Of a stretch of 64,000 nucleotides of DNA, positions 12,187 through 23,600 are shown piece after piece. The DNA comes from Fragum whitleyi (Eukaryota; Mollusca; Bivalvia; Cardiida; Cardiidae). The DNA is taken from assembly GCA_948146395.1 (NCBI GenBank), contig OX411557.1, positions 36,310,077-36,374,076 on the forward strand. The letters run 5' to 3'. A model generated the notes under the pieces. It made no database searches. It was not told where the DNA came from and worked only from the letters and a program-made list of their open reading frames with translations. Position numbers and translations under genes: made by a program. Numbering within the stretch: position 1 is the stretch's first letter; each line of letters starts with the position of its first letter.

Positions 12187-15100
12187 TTAGTGACGTCTAT
12201 AACACGTCCAGGCTGCTTGTAGAAAGTTGATCACAATGTAGTAGAAATTGTGAAATTTATCACCTAACGTAGTATACATTTCTGTATTTATTCCAAATAA
12301 GGTTTGTGTATAATCCCTATCAGACAAAGAATCTAGCTTGTGATAAATATCACGTCCACAAAATAAATTGATTTTTTCTCTAAATGTTTCCCTGCAAATT
12401 TGGGTTATATGACAATTTATTATCATATGATGTGTGACACTTACATGATTGTATTCTTTACCACAACGGGAGCACATAGCTTCGTTGTGACATAAAAACA
12501 CAATCAGTTGTGCTACTGAAAAGCAGGCAGGCAACAGTTTCGGATTCATCCGTGCCTAATTCCATAAAGGTCTGGACCAGTAATTGATCTGTATTTGTCG
12601 ATAAATAACAAATTCTTGGACCGAGGTTCTACCCTCCCATTCATTTATGTACAAATCAGTTATGGATTTTCTTACAATGTTTTTCCATACATTCTTATGT
12701 TGAAAACAACCACTGTTTAAATAATCATGCATATAATAATACAAATTAAATATTTTTAATAAACATGTGATGTCATGTATAAAACCATTATGTAATTTTT
12801 TCCGATTGATGTGTAAAAAGACGCAATAAAAAGATACGTTTGGTTGCGCAGTTTCCTTCTAAACGACACAGTCGACCAAGGAAAGATAACTTTCTTTTCT
12901 CGATTTCCGCTATAAGGGGGAGCGATCCAATAAGACCAAGAGCAGCATCAGTACGCGAAAATCGTTGTAGACCTTGTATATGTTTTAAAAATAACCTATG
13001 TGATCGTTCGATGGTCAGCATAGCGTGTCCAGAAGGAATTGCCATTATTTCACACCCAAATAAGGCTTTCGACAAAACTATACTGTTATAAATTTTGATA
13101 CTGGCGATTGGATTAAGACCATTCACATGTAAACCGTCTTTGACAAGTCCAAAAAAGGATCCTCTGGTTTTTCTCTCAATATATTTAATATCCTGGACTG
13201 GACTGTAATTCATGTGTTTTAGTAAACCAAGATGAGCTTTCTTGCTCATTAATGACGTCATGACCAATTGACCAAGACCTTTTTCTGTTATTAAATGAAT
13301 TTTTAGTTTCATTAAAAGTAACAACAGCACACTTCGTTGGGTTATATTGGTATCTCGAACGACAGGAGTAACGATAACAAATAGACATCATATCTTGTAA
13401 AGATTTACTGGATAAAGAAATTAGTGTCATGTCATCAGCGAAAGACGGAGCACAAAAGCTAGTACCATTAATTTGAAAACCAAGATTACTTTTTGATAAC
13501 TCTTCGAATAGTGGATTTATGTACGATAAGTACAAATATGGTGACAACACCCCCCCCCCCTGTCTGGTACCCTGTAAGATAGGAAACCAGTGCGAATATA
13601 AACCATTATTCATTACGCAACTACTCATATTTGAGTGCAATTCAATAATAGCATTCAAAAGATTTAAATTTATGCCAAGTTCTTTCAGGGTGAAAACCAA
13701 ACCATCATGCCAAACTCTGTCAAAAGCTTGGCGGGCATCTAGAAAACAAACAAACAATTTACTGTTTTTCTCTTTACAATGGTTAATGCTTTCATTCAGA
13801 ACAAAAGAGGGCATCAAACTGTTCATATGTGGTTGAAACCCTCCCTGTAGCGGGTTAATGTGAGACTTAATGGATACATGTAAGCGTCCAAGAAGCACCT
13901 TTTCATATAACTGCAAAATCGAGGATGAAAGCGTTATAGCTCTATAGGTGTTACAATCACTTTTTGATTTCCTACCACCTATATACAGTGTTATAATGAC
14001 CCCACGCTTAAGTGCCGATGGAACTTAAGAGTTACAGTACATAGAGTCAAACAATGTGGTTAAACTTTCTAAGAGGGTTTTGCCACCATGTATGATGTGT
14101 TCATTTTAAATATTATCTATTCCGGATATTATCCCCGTTTTAAAGAAGACACAGCATTTTTAATTTCGTCTAGTGTTATATGATCATAATTGGTTAAATG
14201 TGACTGCTCCTTAAAAGTTTTTATACAGTGTGTGACGTGGGCATAATGTATATGATCATAATTTTCACAGTTAGTGTCTGAACAAAGATCAGCAAAATGA
14301 TCACCCCACTGTTTACAGATCTGTCCAGGATCTCTGTAAGACGTATTTTTAAAACATAGTTCGTTTGAAACAGTATTGCTATTGGCTGCTTTTCTAGAAT
14401 TAAAGAGCTTCCAAAATAACGGACTATCTACTTCTGCAGCTGTATCAATATCAGAATTGATTTTTTGCAAATACGCCAAAATGCATTTACGATGAAGTTT
14501 CCTAAACTGCCGTTTGGATTCCTTATATGCATGATATGTACTATGCTCGTCACCTCTTGGTCTACCCGTCCTTATCCATGCACGTCGTTTGCCTCTTATT
14601 ACGGCGTGATACCGACGGAGGTCAGCTGACCAATAAGGTTTGAGGTACGGTCGATAAGAACTTGAAGAGAGACAACTCGTGGAAACCTGTTCGATTCTAT
14701 TTACTATACTCTGGTATGCACTATCTATAAATATTTTTTGGTCAGAAATAATAGATGAAAACTGGTTAAAGTCTTACTAATTTCAAGGTTAATCGTGAAT
14801 CTTTGTAATTGTTCTGAATGGACGTGTTGCCATTTTGCTGTGTTGGAAACTTTGAATTTAGAATACAAGTTTGATTTAAATGCAACATGAATACTAAATA
14901 TTATTGGACGATGAGACGAGACATTCAAGCAATTATCATCTAAGATAGAACAGTTTTTCATCAGCTTTAATAAATCATTTCCTAGAATGACTTGATCTAT
15001 AAGAGTAGAATAGCTGATATCACAAGAGACATAACTCGAATGTGCACCCGAACAGACTTGCAATGTTGTAACAATTGTGAGATCGAAAAGATTAATCAAA

Positions 15101-16294
15101 TCAAGTAAAGCGTTTCCACGAGAGTCGACTTTCTTAATAAAACTATTTCCATTTAAATGCGCATTAAAATCGCCCATTATAATCATAGACCCCATCTCGG
15201 AGTATAAACAGGTATAGGATAGAAAACGAGAGCCGTGGTATATGGGAAATACCGTGGCCGTGGTACCGCGGCACGAGATTTTCTATCTGTTTAAGACCAC
15301 GCTTTGCTAACATTATCTGTATTTTTTCCCGAATCTCTAAATGATAAAAAAGAGTATTATCTCGCTGTTATATTACTCTTATCAAGTTTGAATATGCTGA
15401 AATTACTTATGAATCTATTTCCGTTACCATTTTCAAATCTTGTGCACTTTTGCGGCCTTCCAAAGACTTTAGAAATACAGAGCTGTATAAATTGTTCGTA
15501 AACATTTGAAATGACTCGGTCCTTAAAACCTGTCGAGATTCACGTGCAAGACACACTACCACCGTATATCTGTAAATACAACGCTCGGAGTTGTATCTGT
15601 GATATATACTTTTGAAATACTGTTCTCTGATTGGCCGATTCGCTTCAAGCATGGTCTAAATAGTGTTATATAACAATTCAATATACTCTCGGTAAATCGA
15701 TATATAGGTGTATTTTCAAAACTGAGCTCTGACCTAGATGTTGAGTCCATTACCATAGGTTTATGAGTAAACCTTATGATCTAAGACAAGCACTAAGTTT
15801 CATTTGAAAGGTAATTTGTATCTTTATTATGTCTGTTTTATCTATTTTGAAAGAATAGCACGGAAATTTAACCGTTAAAAGTAGATTTCACAGCTCACCG
15901 CTCAAAATCTACCTATACCATGATTTGAGCTAGGCAAATATACTTGTAATATATATTAATACTCATTTTCGCTTGTTTGAAGTTGTAGACCAAGTAAACG
16001 GTCGCTGTCAATACTTAAAGGCGATATTCGATGTTTAACTATTTTTATACAAAAATGCTACACCGCCTTTACCTACCCTGTGTCCAGATCGGTACCATAA
16101 GTCTGAGTCACTTACACCTAGACCAGTATAATCAGGGTGCAAGGAACTCAGAAAATGTAAATCGCCTGGAAAAAGCTAGTGTTCAGACAGACCACAAATG
16201 TCTAAAAATTGGCTCTCTAGCATATTGCTTAGATATAACAAACTAGACATGAGTCCACTTGCATTCCAAGTTCCTATTGTTAAAGTCTACATTA
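12187..16294 (-). pseudogene. LINE ORF2 remnant: endonuclease, reverse transcriptase, zinc finger
   Basis: ORF2 begins near 16294 with TLTIGTWNASGLMSS and LDICGLSEH, followed by VGKGGVAFLYKN, the N-terminal half of an AP-like endonuclease. After an insertion it resumes at 15205 with SMIIMGDFNAHLNG and, later, NVSSHRPIIFS. Reverse transcriptase follows: LFVCFLDARQAFDRVWHDG (13740s), GTRQGGGVLSP, and APSFADDMTLISL for the catalytic YxDD-type box, here FADD. The thumb and downstream region reads IQGLQRFSRTDAALGL. The last part has MCSRCGKEYNHVS and MIINCH, a CxxC-H-C finger. Breaks at 14725, 14129, 13185-13330 and 12549-12556 show decay. A TAG stands where the endonuclease would have Trp after SEH. 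Confidence 0.85.
15211..15919. mobile_element. 0.7-kb TIR element inserted in the LINE endonuclease
   Basis: The interrupted endonuclease reading (QVYLPSSNHG on one side, LYSEMGSMIIMGDFN on the other) defines the insertion. The ends are inverted: GGTATAGGATAGAAAA on the left and AAAATCTACCTATACC on the right, the outer eight bases being perfectly complementary. A target duplication is not obvious. Its inner part (15400-15660) matches 39500-39745, including a conserved minus-strand reading ERCIYRYT...SRQVL versus ERSIYRYT...SRQVL. Confidence 0.6.
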
Positions 16295-16371
16295 TGATAA
16301 AAACTATCTGAATATATGTATGTGACATGAAAATGAATCTTTTGATAACGACAACAACACCATTCAGTTAT

Positions 16372-18312
16372 CTAATAATTGTTTACATCACCATAGGACT
16401 CGTATCCTGATCGATTTGTATAACCGTGACCATCACTGTTATCATAATGACCATGATACGATTCTCCGTAGTCATATGAGTTGCGACCATGCGCTGAATT
16501 ACGATCATTTTTATTAATTGTGCGATGGTGAACGCTTTGTTAAAGTCTTACTGTATTGTTGTTGTTATTATTGATGTTTCCACGAAAATGTTTTTGTGCT
16601 ACATCGTCACTCAAATCGATGTCGTATCCATCACATTGCTCATTCGTCACATAAGAATGAAACTTTTGCATGTACGCATTTTTTGTCATCCATGGCCGAC
16701 AGATAACACCTTTCGGCCAAAAACTTTGTTCGGTTATTTTTTTCGAGTGTCCAACTTCGACGTTAAGCCGGATAACAACGGTTCTTGCAAATCTCTTTCT
16801 GAATATTCGAATCATAGTTATTTTTAATCCACGATTGGTAACATATGATGAGAGCTTTGGAACAGTGATTGTAGGTTTAAACCCTCCGAAATAAAATCGC
16901 TTTGTTTTCCTAGAAACATTCAGGATAAAGCCATCATCATCGTCACTTTTGATCGATCGTCGATCGTCCACATGTTTGATCACTTGCGGGGCATAATTAT
17001 TACTCATTGTGTGCTCCTTACGCGAGAATTGTTTCCTTGCGTAAATTTTGATCTTTATCAGAAATAAGTACTGGAATTTGCCTTCCATCTATCTCAGAGA
17101 CACGTTGATAGTCATTTTTGTCATTTGTAACGAAATATCTATTATCATGGGCGTTTTGTGTTAATAGTTCACCACCGCCGTAACGTGCGTTTACACTTGT
17201 GGATCGGCGCGTTAGCACTTTGATCTGGCAATCGCTGTATACCTGTTTGTTGTGCACTGGTCTCGCTCTGATATTGTTTATCTTGTGGATGTTGCAGATC
17301 GCTCATGGTTGTATTACAAATGAGTGCGTCGCGATATAGCAGTTGATGTTGCGAGGAATTCTGCTCACGATATATATTTTGTCCTTGGGTTTCCACAATT
17401 AACTCATTGTGGCCTTTTCTTGAATCTTATTTGTTGGCGATTTTTCAAAGCTCGCAAACTTTGATTCTATTCTACCTGTTCGTCTATCGACCTGTTTCTG
17501 TATATTCGATAGTCTATCTTTTAGGCTTCTACTCTCACTTACAATTTGCTCGCGAGTTACTGTAATATCATTTGTGGTCAACTTCAATGAGTTTTTCATA
17601 CTAACTATACCCGACGTTTTTTCATCATCTACTCTCTCTATATCACACCGCATGTTACGCATGTCAATTTTTTCCTGCTTTAGAGTTAGGATGTCTGCTT
17701 GACATTTAATCAGTTTATCCCGCATTTGTCTCATTTCATTGAGGCACGAGTTAAACCGTTGTTCCAGACTAACATCTCTTGGTTCAGTATCTGTCCTTGG
17801 TCTTGCAAAATTGATCATATCTCTCATTTCCTCAAACGAAACATTTTCTATCACCGAAGTTAGAGTGTAAATATCGGGCGCTAGCTTTGATGCAACTGAT
17901 TTTCCGTTTCGAGCTTGTTTTCGACGCTTTAACTCTGCGTCTTTTGGGTACGGGAAGTCCTCTAATTTCGAACAGGCTTCTAGTAATGTGTTGCTAATTA
18001 CATCTAACTGTTCTTCCTGAGATGACGAGTCTGATAGGATTTGAGATATAAATGTTGCTTTCGAATAGGTACGAAAGTAAAGCTGCATTTTATCCACAAG
18101 TGGCCAATTTGTATCCGATGGTGGAGATTCATATTGACATATACTTCTGAAAAGTTCATCGTGATTCTCTGATGTTACAACAACCCTCTCATGCTGTGAT
18201 ACAAATAATTGTTTCACTAACGTCTAAGAGTCATTTTGTTCAGAGTTGTTATCTACTTGACGTTGTGACGGTGTTAATAGGTCAGAGAATTATCTTGAGA
18301 CGGCGAGGACAT
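16372..18312 (-). pseudogene. LINE ORF1 remnant: coiled coil plus RRM-like domain
   Basis: Start ATG at 18312 (MSSPSQDNSL). With frameshifts near 18230-18280, 17399, 17170-17260, 17040 and about 16530, the reading continues through a 272-codon block (18217-17399). Its second half is a predicted coiled coil rich in Q, K, R, D and E (from LNEMRQMRDKLIKCQ onward). The next block has FYFGGFKPTITVPKLSSYV and TNRGLKITMIRIFRK, then SFWPKGVICRPW. This is the RRM-like fold I associate with ORF1 proteins of molluscan LINEs, which bind nucleic acid in the retrotransposition particle. The tail (16500-16372) is rich in Y, G, N, S and H (e.g. HGHYDNSDGHGYTNRSGYES) and ends at TAG 16372-16374. It lies directly upstream of ORF2. 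Confidence 0.7.
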
Positions 18313-18340
18313 CGCTCCAGTTCAGTCAGCACATAACTAT

Positions 18341-19625
18341 TACCATTTTGCATTCTTTAATCTCATGATACTTTGAATATAGTTGTGATACCGTTATGTC
18401 ACCGGCATAGGTGACTGTATGTAACTTACTTGAAGTCCATGGGTCGTGAGTTGTAATCATGACAACAAAGAAAAATCCATGTTTTGCCACAAAAACACCA
18501 AATTTCACATTTTTGTCCAAATTATTTTCACAAATAGTTACACCATTTTGTTATATAGCATTATGCAAAATCGCATATTGAAAAAAATCATCCGAAATTT
18601 AGATCTAATAGACAAATCTATGTCGTCTTCGTCAAGAAAGCGAAAGTAGCCGGGAATACATATAAGGTGATAACAGCGGAATTTATGATATAGTCCTGTG
18701 GTACGGATGAAAATGTTCGCAAAATATTTTGAAACGGTGAGCAAGTTCAGATGTATACAAATTGAGTAATCATTCAAAACGTTCCCAAAAATATTGTTAT
18801 CTTGAATGCATGACAGAAATCCGGACACCGTCGATCAATCCAGCTTTTAAAGATGAAAATCGGAAGTACGCCGAGGTCCGCTCGTAGATTGGTCGAAGGT
18901 GTTCTAAAACGGTAGGCTTGTCCCTCTGTAGATTATCATACATGAGTCGTCAGTAGGCGCAGTCTACCACAGCAATTGACAGAATGGCGAAGTATTTCGG
19001 GAAGTACAAATCACATGACCGCCAAATAGGTCAAGTAATTACTAATTAAGGAAAAGGCGAAGCACAAAATAAATCCGTACGCGATATATTACCCTATTTT
19101 TCGAGCATTTAAAGAGATTGTTGTGATTGTGAAGTGACAACCCACAACAATTTCGGGTGAGAAATAATCCGGCGTAAATATCACGTGATATAAAAAAAAC
19201 GGAATGAAATTTTCTTGGGTTCATTTTACAGTTTTGTATATCTATGTTTGAATTGCTTAGTAATCTAACGTAAAAAGTGGGATTTTGACATTCTTTAACC
19301 TTGTACATATAAAACTATCGCTTATAGTCAAACGTTTGGATAAATTTGTGATTAAAAATAGAATAAGACCATTTTACTGAAATAACATTTTTGTAACAAT
19401 CCAAGTCACATACATATTTACACATTTATAGAAAATTGAATGTATCCATCGCCTCCATCTCGGTTTAAGTCCTTCAAGTCCTTTCTTGGTGTGTAAATCG
19501 TCCTAATGAACGAAATTAGTCTCTGTTATTTTTAAGTATTGTTCTTTTTATACGTTCACTTTTTCAGTTACCAAAGATATCTATGACTTAACTCATTCCG
19601 CCAAAATCTTGCTGCCCCCCCCCCC

Positions 19626-19661
<36 letters not shown>

Positions 19662-19795
19662 GACGCATCCAGGTATACTGAGATGGAATTGCCTATTTGT
19701 GTCAGCTTTAAAACCCGATTAAAAAATCAATTCCTTTAAATGACTTTTAAATAATTACCGTCTGTATCTTTGTTGAGTAGCCCTAACAAATGATT
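18341..19795. other. Intergenic between LINE and gene A; poly-C/poly-A tract
   Basis: No gene recognised. Homopolymers C(12) then A(31) at 19615-19657 may mark the tail of an old insertion. This stretch should include the 3' UTR of gene A; no polyadenylation signal was assigned. Confidence 0.5.
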
Positions 19796-20698
19796 TCAAT
19801 AATTACATGTTCTGAAGATTATCTTGAGAAACAAAACCATTATTAAAATATGAGTGCCAAGAAAACAAAATAGAGGACAAGAATCACTAGAAAGGTTTAT
19901 CCCTCGAATAACAGCCTGACTACATATTCTAATAAATGATGAGTTTACAGTTTTGAATTCTCCAAAATTTAAATGGATGTTCTTACCATTATGCCTCACG
20001 GACAAACCATCGATATCTCTTACAAAGTGTTCATTCAATTCATACAAAAAGGATGGGCACTCTAAATAGTCTTCCTCGAACATTTCCGGGATGCATCGCA
20101 AAAGAATTTTGTTATCTATATGCCCAATAACAATGACATTTTCATAAGGGTTTAAGACCAAATAATGCGATGGGCTACCGTCTTTGAAGTAAGAAAATTG
20201 CTCATACGTAAGATTGATTGTTTCATTTTTTAAGGCACCCGTAAGCATTCCGGCATCGAACGAATTCGATTCAATAATTAACCATTGTGAGTTATATGTA
20301 GATAAAATTTCTACAATTGATGCGTTAAATTTCTCATATGCGTCATTTGGATTCCTATCATAAGCGTAAACATACACCAAAAAGTAAATCCCATCAATTG
20401 TAATTTTTGATGTCGACACTATACTTTCATGTACATGTACTATACTATTTTGACCCTTTATGGTACTCTGATAATAAATGTCAGTAGTACAAGCAATCAT
20501 ATCAGGTACAGCCCGAATTCTGGCGTAAATGTCTTCTACCATGACTTTGGCTTCTTCAAATAGGGTGATGTTATCAAACCGTACAAAATACGAGAGAACC
20601 GTCACGACGTTAGTTACCGTCTCGTGGTACAGACGGCAGGTTGACGTTGTGGCGTCCAAATACAGGGGAGATGAGCAGTAAAGCGGTACACAGCCGTT
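19796..20698 (-). CDS. Gene A exon 4 (large C-terminal domain and stop)
   Basis: 903 nt after the acceptor CCATTTTAG. Starts NGCVPLYCSSPLYLDATTST, contains NETINLTYEQFSYFKDGSPS and IPEMFEEDYLECPSF, and ends with SDSCPLFCFLGTHILIMVLF, a hydrophobic stretch and TGA at 19796-19798. The last 30 residues could be a transmembrane segment or a GPI-attachment signal (small residues SSDS before the hydrophobic run). Confidence 0.8.
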   Translation of the reverse strand, partial: NGCVPLYCSSPLYLDATTSTCRLYHETVTNVVTVLSYFVRFDNITLFEEAKVMVEDIYARIRAVPDMIACTTDIYYQSTIKGQNSIVHVHESIVSTSKITIDGIYFLVYVYAYDRNPNDAYEKFNASIVEILSTYNSQWLIIESNSFDAGMLTGALKNETINLTYEQFSYFKDGSPSHYLVLNPYENVIVIGHIDNKILLRCIPEMFEEDYLECPSFLYELNEHFVRDIDGLSVRHNGKNIHLNFGEFKTVNSSFIRICSQAVIRGINLSSDSCPLFCFLGTHILIMVLFLKIIFRTCNY

Positions 20699-23600
20699 CT
20701 AAAATGGAAAAGATAAAAGAAAGTGTCCGGAGGACTTCGAATACATTCACAAAAAAGAAAGAAACCATAATTAAATGCTTATGATTGGATTATCGAGAAA
20801 TAACAGTAGATTATTATTTGATAAACGCACTGCAAAACCAGTGAAATATCAAAATTTATACCCCTTTTCCGTTCGTTTTACCCTATTTAATGTAGTCAAA
20901 GTGGAGCAAAAACAAAGGCAATAATGGATAAATGAGGCTCTCTAAGAAAGAATTATATTAGATTTTCTCATTTGTTGCATTTAAGCATAAAAGAAATAGA
21001 ATAACTGTCTGTCTGCTCTTTAAATTACAAAAATATAGGTTTTGTTGTTCATTCAATGAAATATAAATCGATGAAACACAGAACCAAACGATTATCCTCC
21101 ATATAAATAAATATAAAATGATACAGGAAGAGGTCCACGATGACACTCTGTCGCTCATCTGATGAATCATCTAATATTTGTAAACTTGAATGATGGGCAT
21201 TAAAAGAGGCATATCCATGGGTCAGTCCAAAACTATTTTTTTTTCTAGCTCACCGGAGCACTAAGTGCTCAATGTGAGCTGTTGTGATCACTCACAGTGT
21301 GTCGTCTATCCGTCCATCTGTCCGTCCGTCTGTGAAAAAATTCTTTGAACATCTTTTCATCCTGAACCACTGGCCCAATCAAGCATGAAGATTGGCAGAA
21401 ATGCTCCTTAGGCGAAGCTCTTGAAAAATAGTTAAAAGGATTAAATTTCAATGAAGTCTAGTTGACATGGTAACAGAAAAGCCGAAAATTGTCGAAAATC
21501 TCCTCCTCCTAAACCACAAGGCAAATCAAGCTGAATTTAGTAAGGATGTTCCTGGAATAAAGCACTACAAAATTTGTTCAAAGAATTTAATTCTATCAAT
21601 AACTCTGGTTTCCATGGTAATGAAAAGGCCAAAAATAGCGGAAAATCTTAGAAAAAATATATCTTCTTAACCATTAAAGTGTAACGGCACAGATTAAGAG
21701 TATCTAAGTAAAAATGTTGGGTAAGAAGGACACATTATTAGTAATACGGTTTCTTGCCTGGGTATATGACGATTTATTCCCGGCTGGAAAAAATGATGTC
21801 ACCCGAGCCATAGGCGAGGGTTGACGTCACCTTTTACTGCCGGGAATAAATCGTCATTTACTCAGGCAAGAAACCGTATTACGAATTTATTATACTTCAA
21901 AGTTTTAGGCCTAAATATCTGTCTTTCGCCTATTTATGGCCTTGGTTCAAACCGAATTCTTTTAAACTACCAACATCCCTTAATGTGCCCCTATGAAAAG
22001 TAAACATGTACGAAGTGACGTCATATATAGCTGTGACGACACAATTATACACTCTGCGATGTTGTGATATGAAAGCGGTTCTTGGCTGAACCCGCGAGAA
22101 ATTTGGCACTTTAAATGTACAGATTGGTAGATATTTAAGGTATTTATTGATATCTTTATCATTTTTTATTTGCACATTATTACCCGACATATTTTATAAA
22201 TGTAGTATAATGTGTTATCTGCGAAGCGAGAGAATCATGGCTGCCATTACCGTTTCGATTTTTTTGTCTATGTTCACGGTGAGGCGCCTTAAGGAAACAT
22301 TAGAGGTTATACCGGAGCAGCCGTAGATATCAATGTTTGTCAGGTCTGCATCAACCAATGAAAATGCTAGAAATTTCTTTGCAGTATAATAAGAATTTAT
22401 TTTCACATTTTGATTTTCAAGTTTACACAAGGGTTTTGTCCTGTTAACGTATGATGCAATGACCAGAAATCGTACATTTTATGTGTGAGTAAAGAATGAG
22501 CTTTGAGAAATATCGAGTGAAAAGAACATCAGCGCTATCGTTCTAATTGGACGACTAATCACCACTCCCTCCAGCTTTTTCGTACTGTTTTGGGTATAGA
22601 TTTTAGTTTCTTTTGACGAATCAACTGGTTCATTTCGTGCAAATCAATCGAATTATTATGTTGGATGAATGGAGTTTTTGGATCAATTTCGCAACACTTT
22701 GCATGATCTGAACTTTTAATACTTTTAACAGACCTTTGAGAAGGAATTATAGTACGTTTAGTAGGGTGAGTGGCAGTTTCATGATATAATTAACTGTACA
22801 TTATCATAAAATTTATAACGATATGTCTTTTGATCAAAAGCACATATTTTTCAATAAAACTAATAAATCTTTAATGCAATTTAACAACTTGTCGACACAA
22901 CTTGAGTCAACCTGCCGTTTCAAGGTATTCGAATGACACCAATGATATCACGTGCCAAATGATCGAACACAAACCATCAAAGGATTCTTTGATGGCTTGT
23001 AATCAATAATTTGGTCGGTTATAGAATACGCGCCTGACATGCTAGATTAGTTTATGCATATTATTGCATAAAATGTACGTTTTCGGGTCGGTAAAGGCAC
23101 GCGTTAACGGACAAAACTCTGGCGTTAACAAAAAAAAACGTAAATTAATCAGTAAATTCACGTGTCGTTAACCCCCGGCTTTTTTTTACAAAATATCCGC
23201 GATTTAGGGTTATAACATTTATTCAATTTCAATGATTCATACATTTTTTCTGCAATGATAGTTTGTCGAAAAAGGATGTTATATGCATTCTGTTCAAAAT
23301 ACAACAAAAAAAAGATCGAAAAGACTGTGCGCGTTGATTAGTAATAGTGCGTGAAAATTATTCATGTCCAACATTATAGAGCGTACCTAAAGACGTTGTT
23401 CTAATTCTCGCGTTGAATTGTGTGACGTCATGAAACTATCAAGCCACGTTGGTATAAACAAAATGGACGGAGTAATGGATGATGTAATTGTTCCGGCATA
23501 TTCGTAAGTTTGGAACTGGTTTTATATCGTTTCTATGGGATTATTGCGCAATTTCCGTTTGAATTTATACTCTTACCTATCTTTTTATGCAATATTAGCG

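Larger units (their letters stand above)
12170..18340 (-). mobile_element. Near full-length, broken two-ORF non-LTR retrotransposon
   Basis: On the minus strand the order is 5' leader (about 18340), ORF1 (18312 to 16372), a gap of about 80 bp, then ORF2 with endonuclease, reverse transcriptase and a C-terminal zinc-finger region ending near 12187. Without the 0.7-kb insertion at 15211-15919 the element is about 5.4 kb, a usual size for an intact LINE of this kind. Both frames carry several stops and frameshifts. An RQGGGVLSP motif and a C-terminal CxxC...H...C finger argue for an apurinic-endonuclease LINE of the I/Nimb or related groups. I cannot settle the clade from memory. No target-site duplication was identified. 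Confidence 0.85.
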
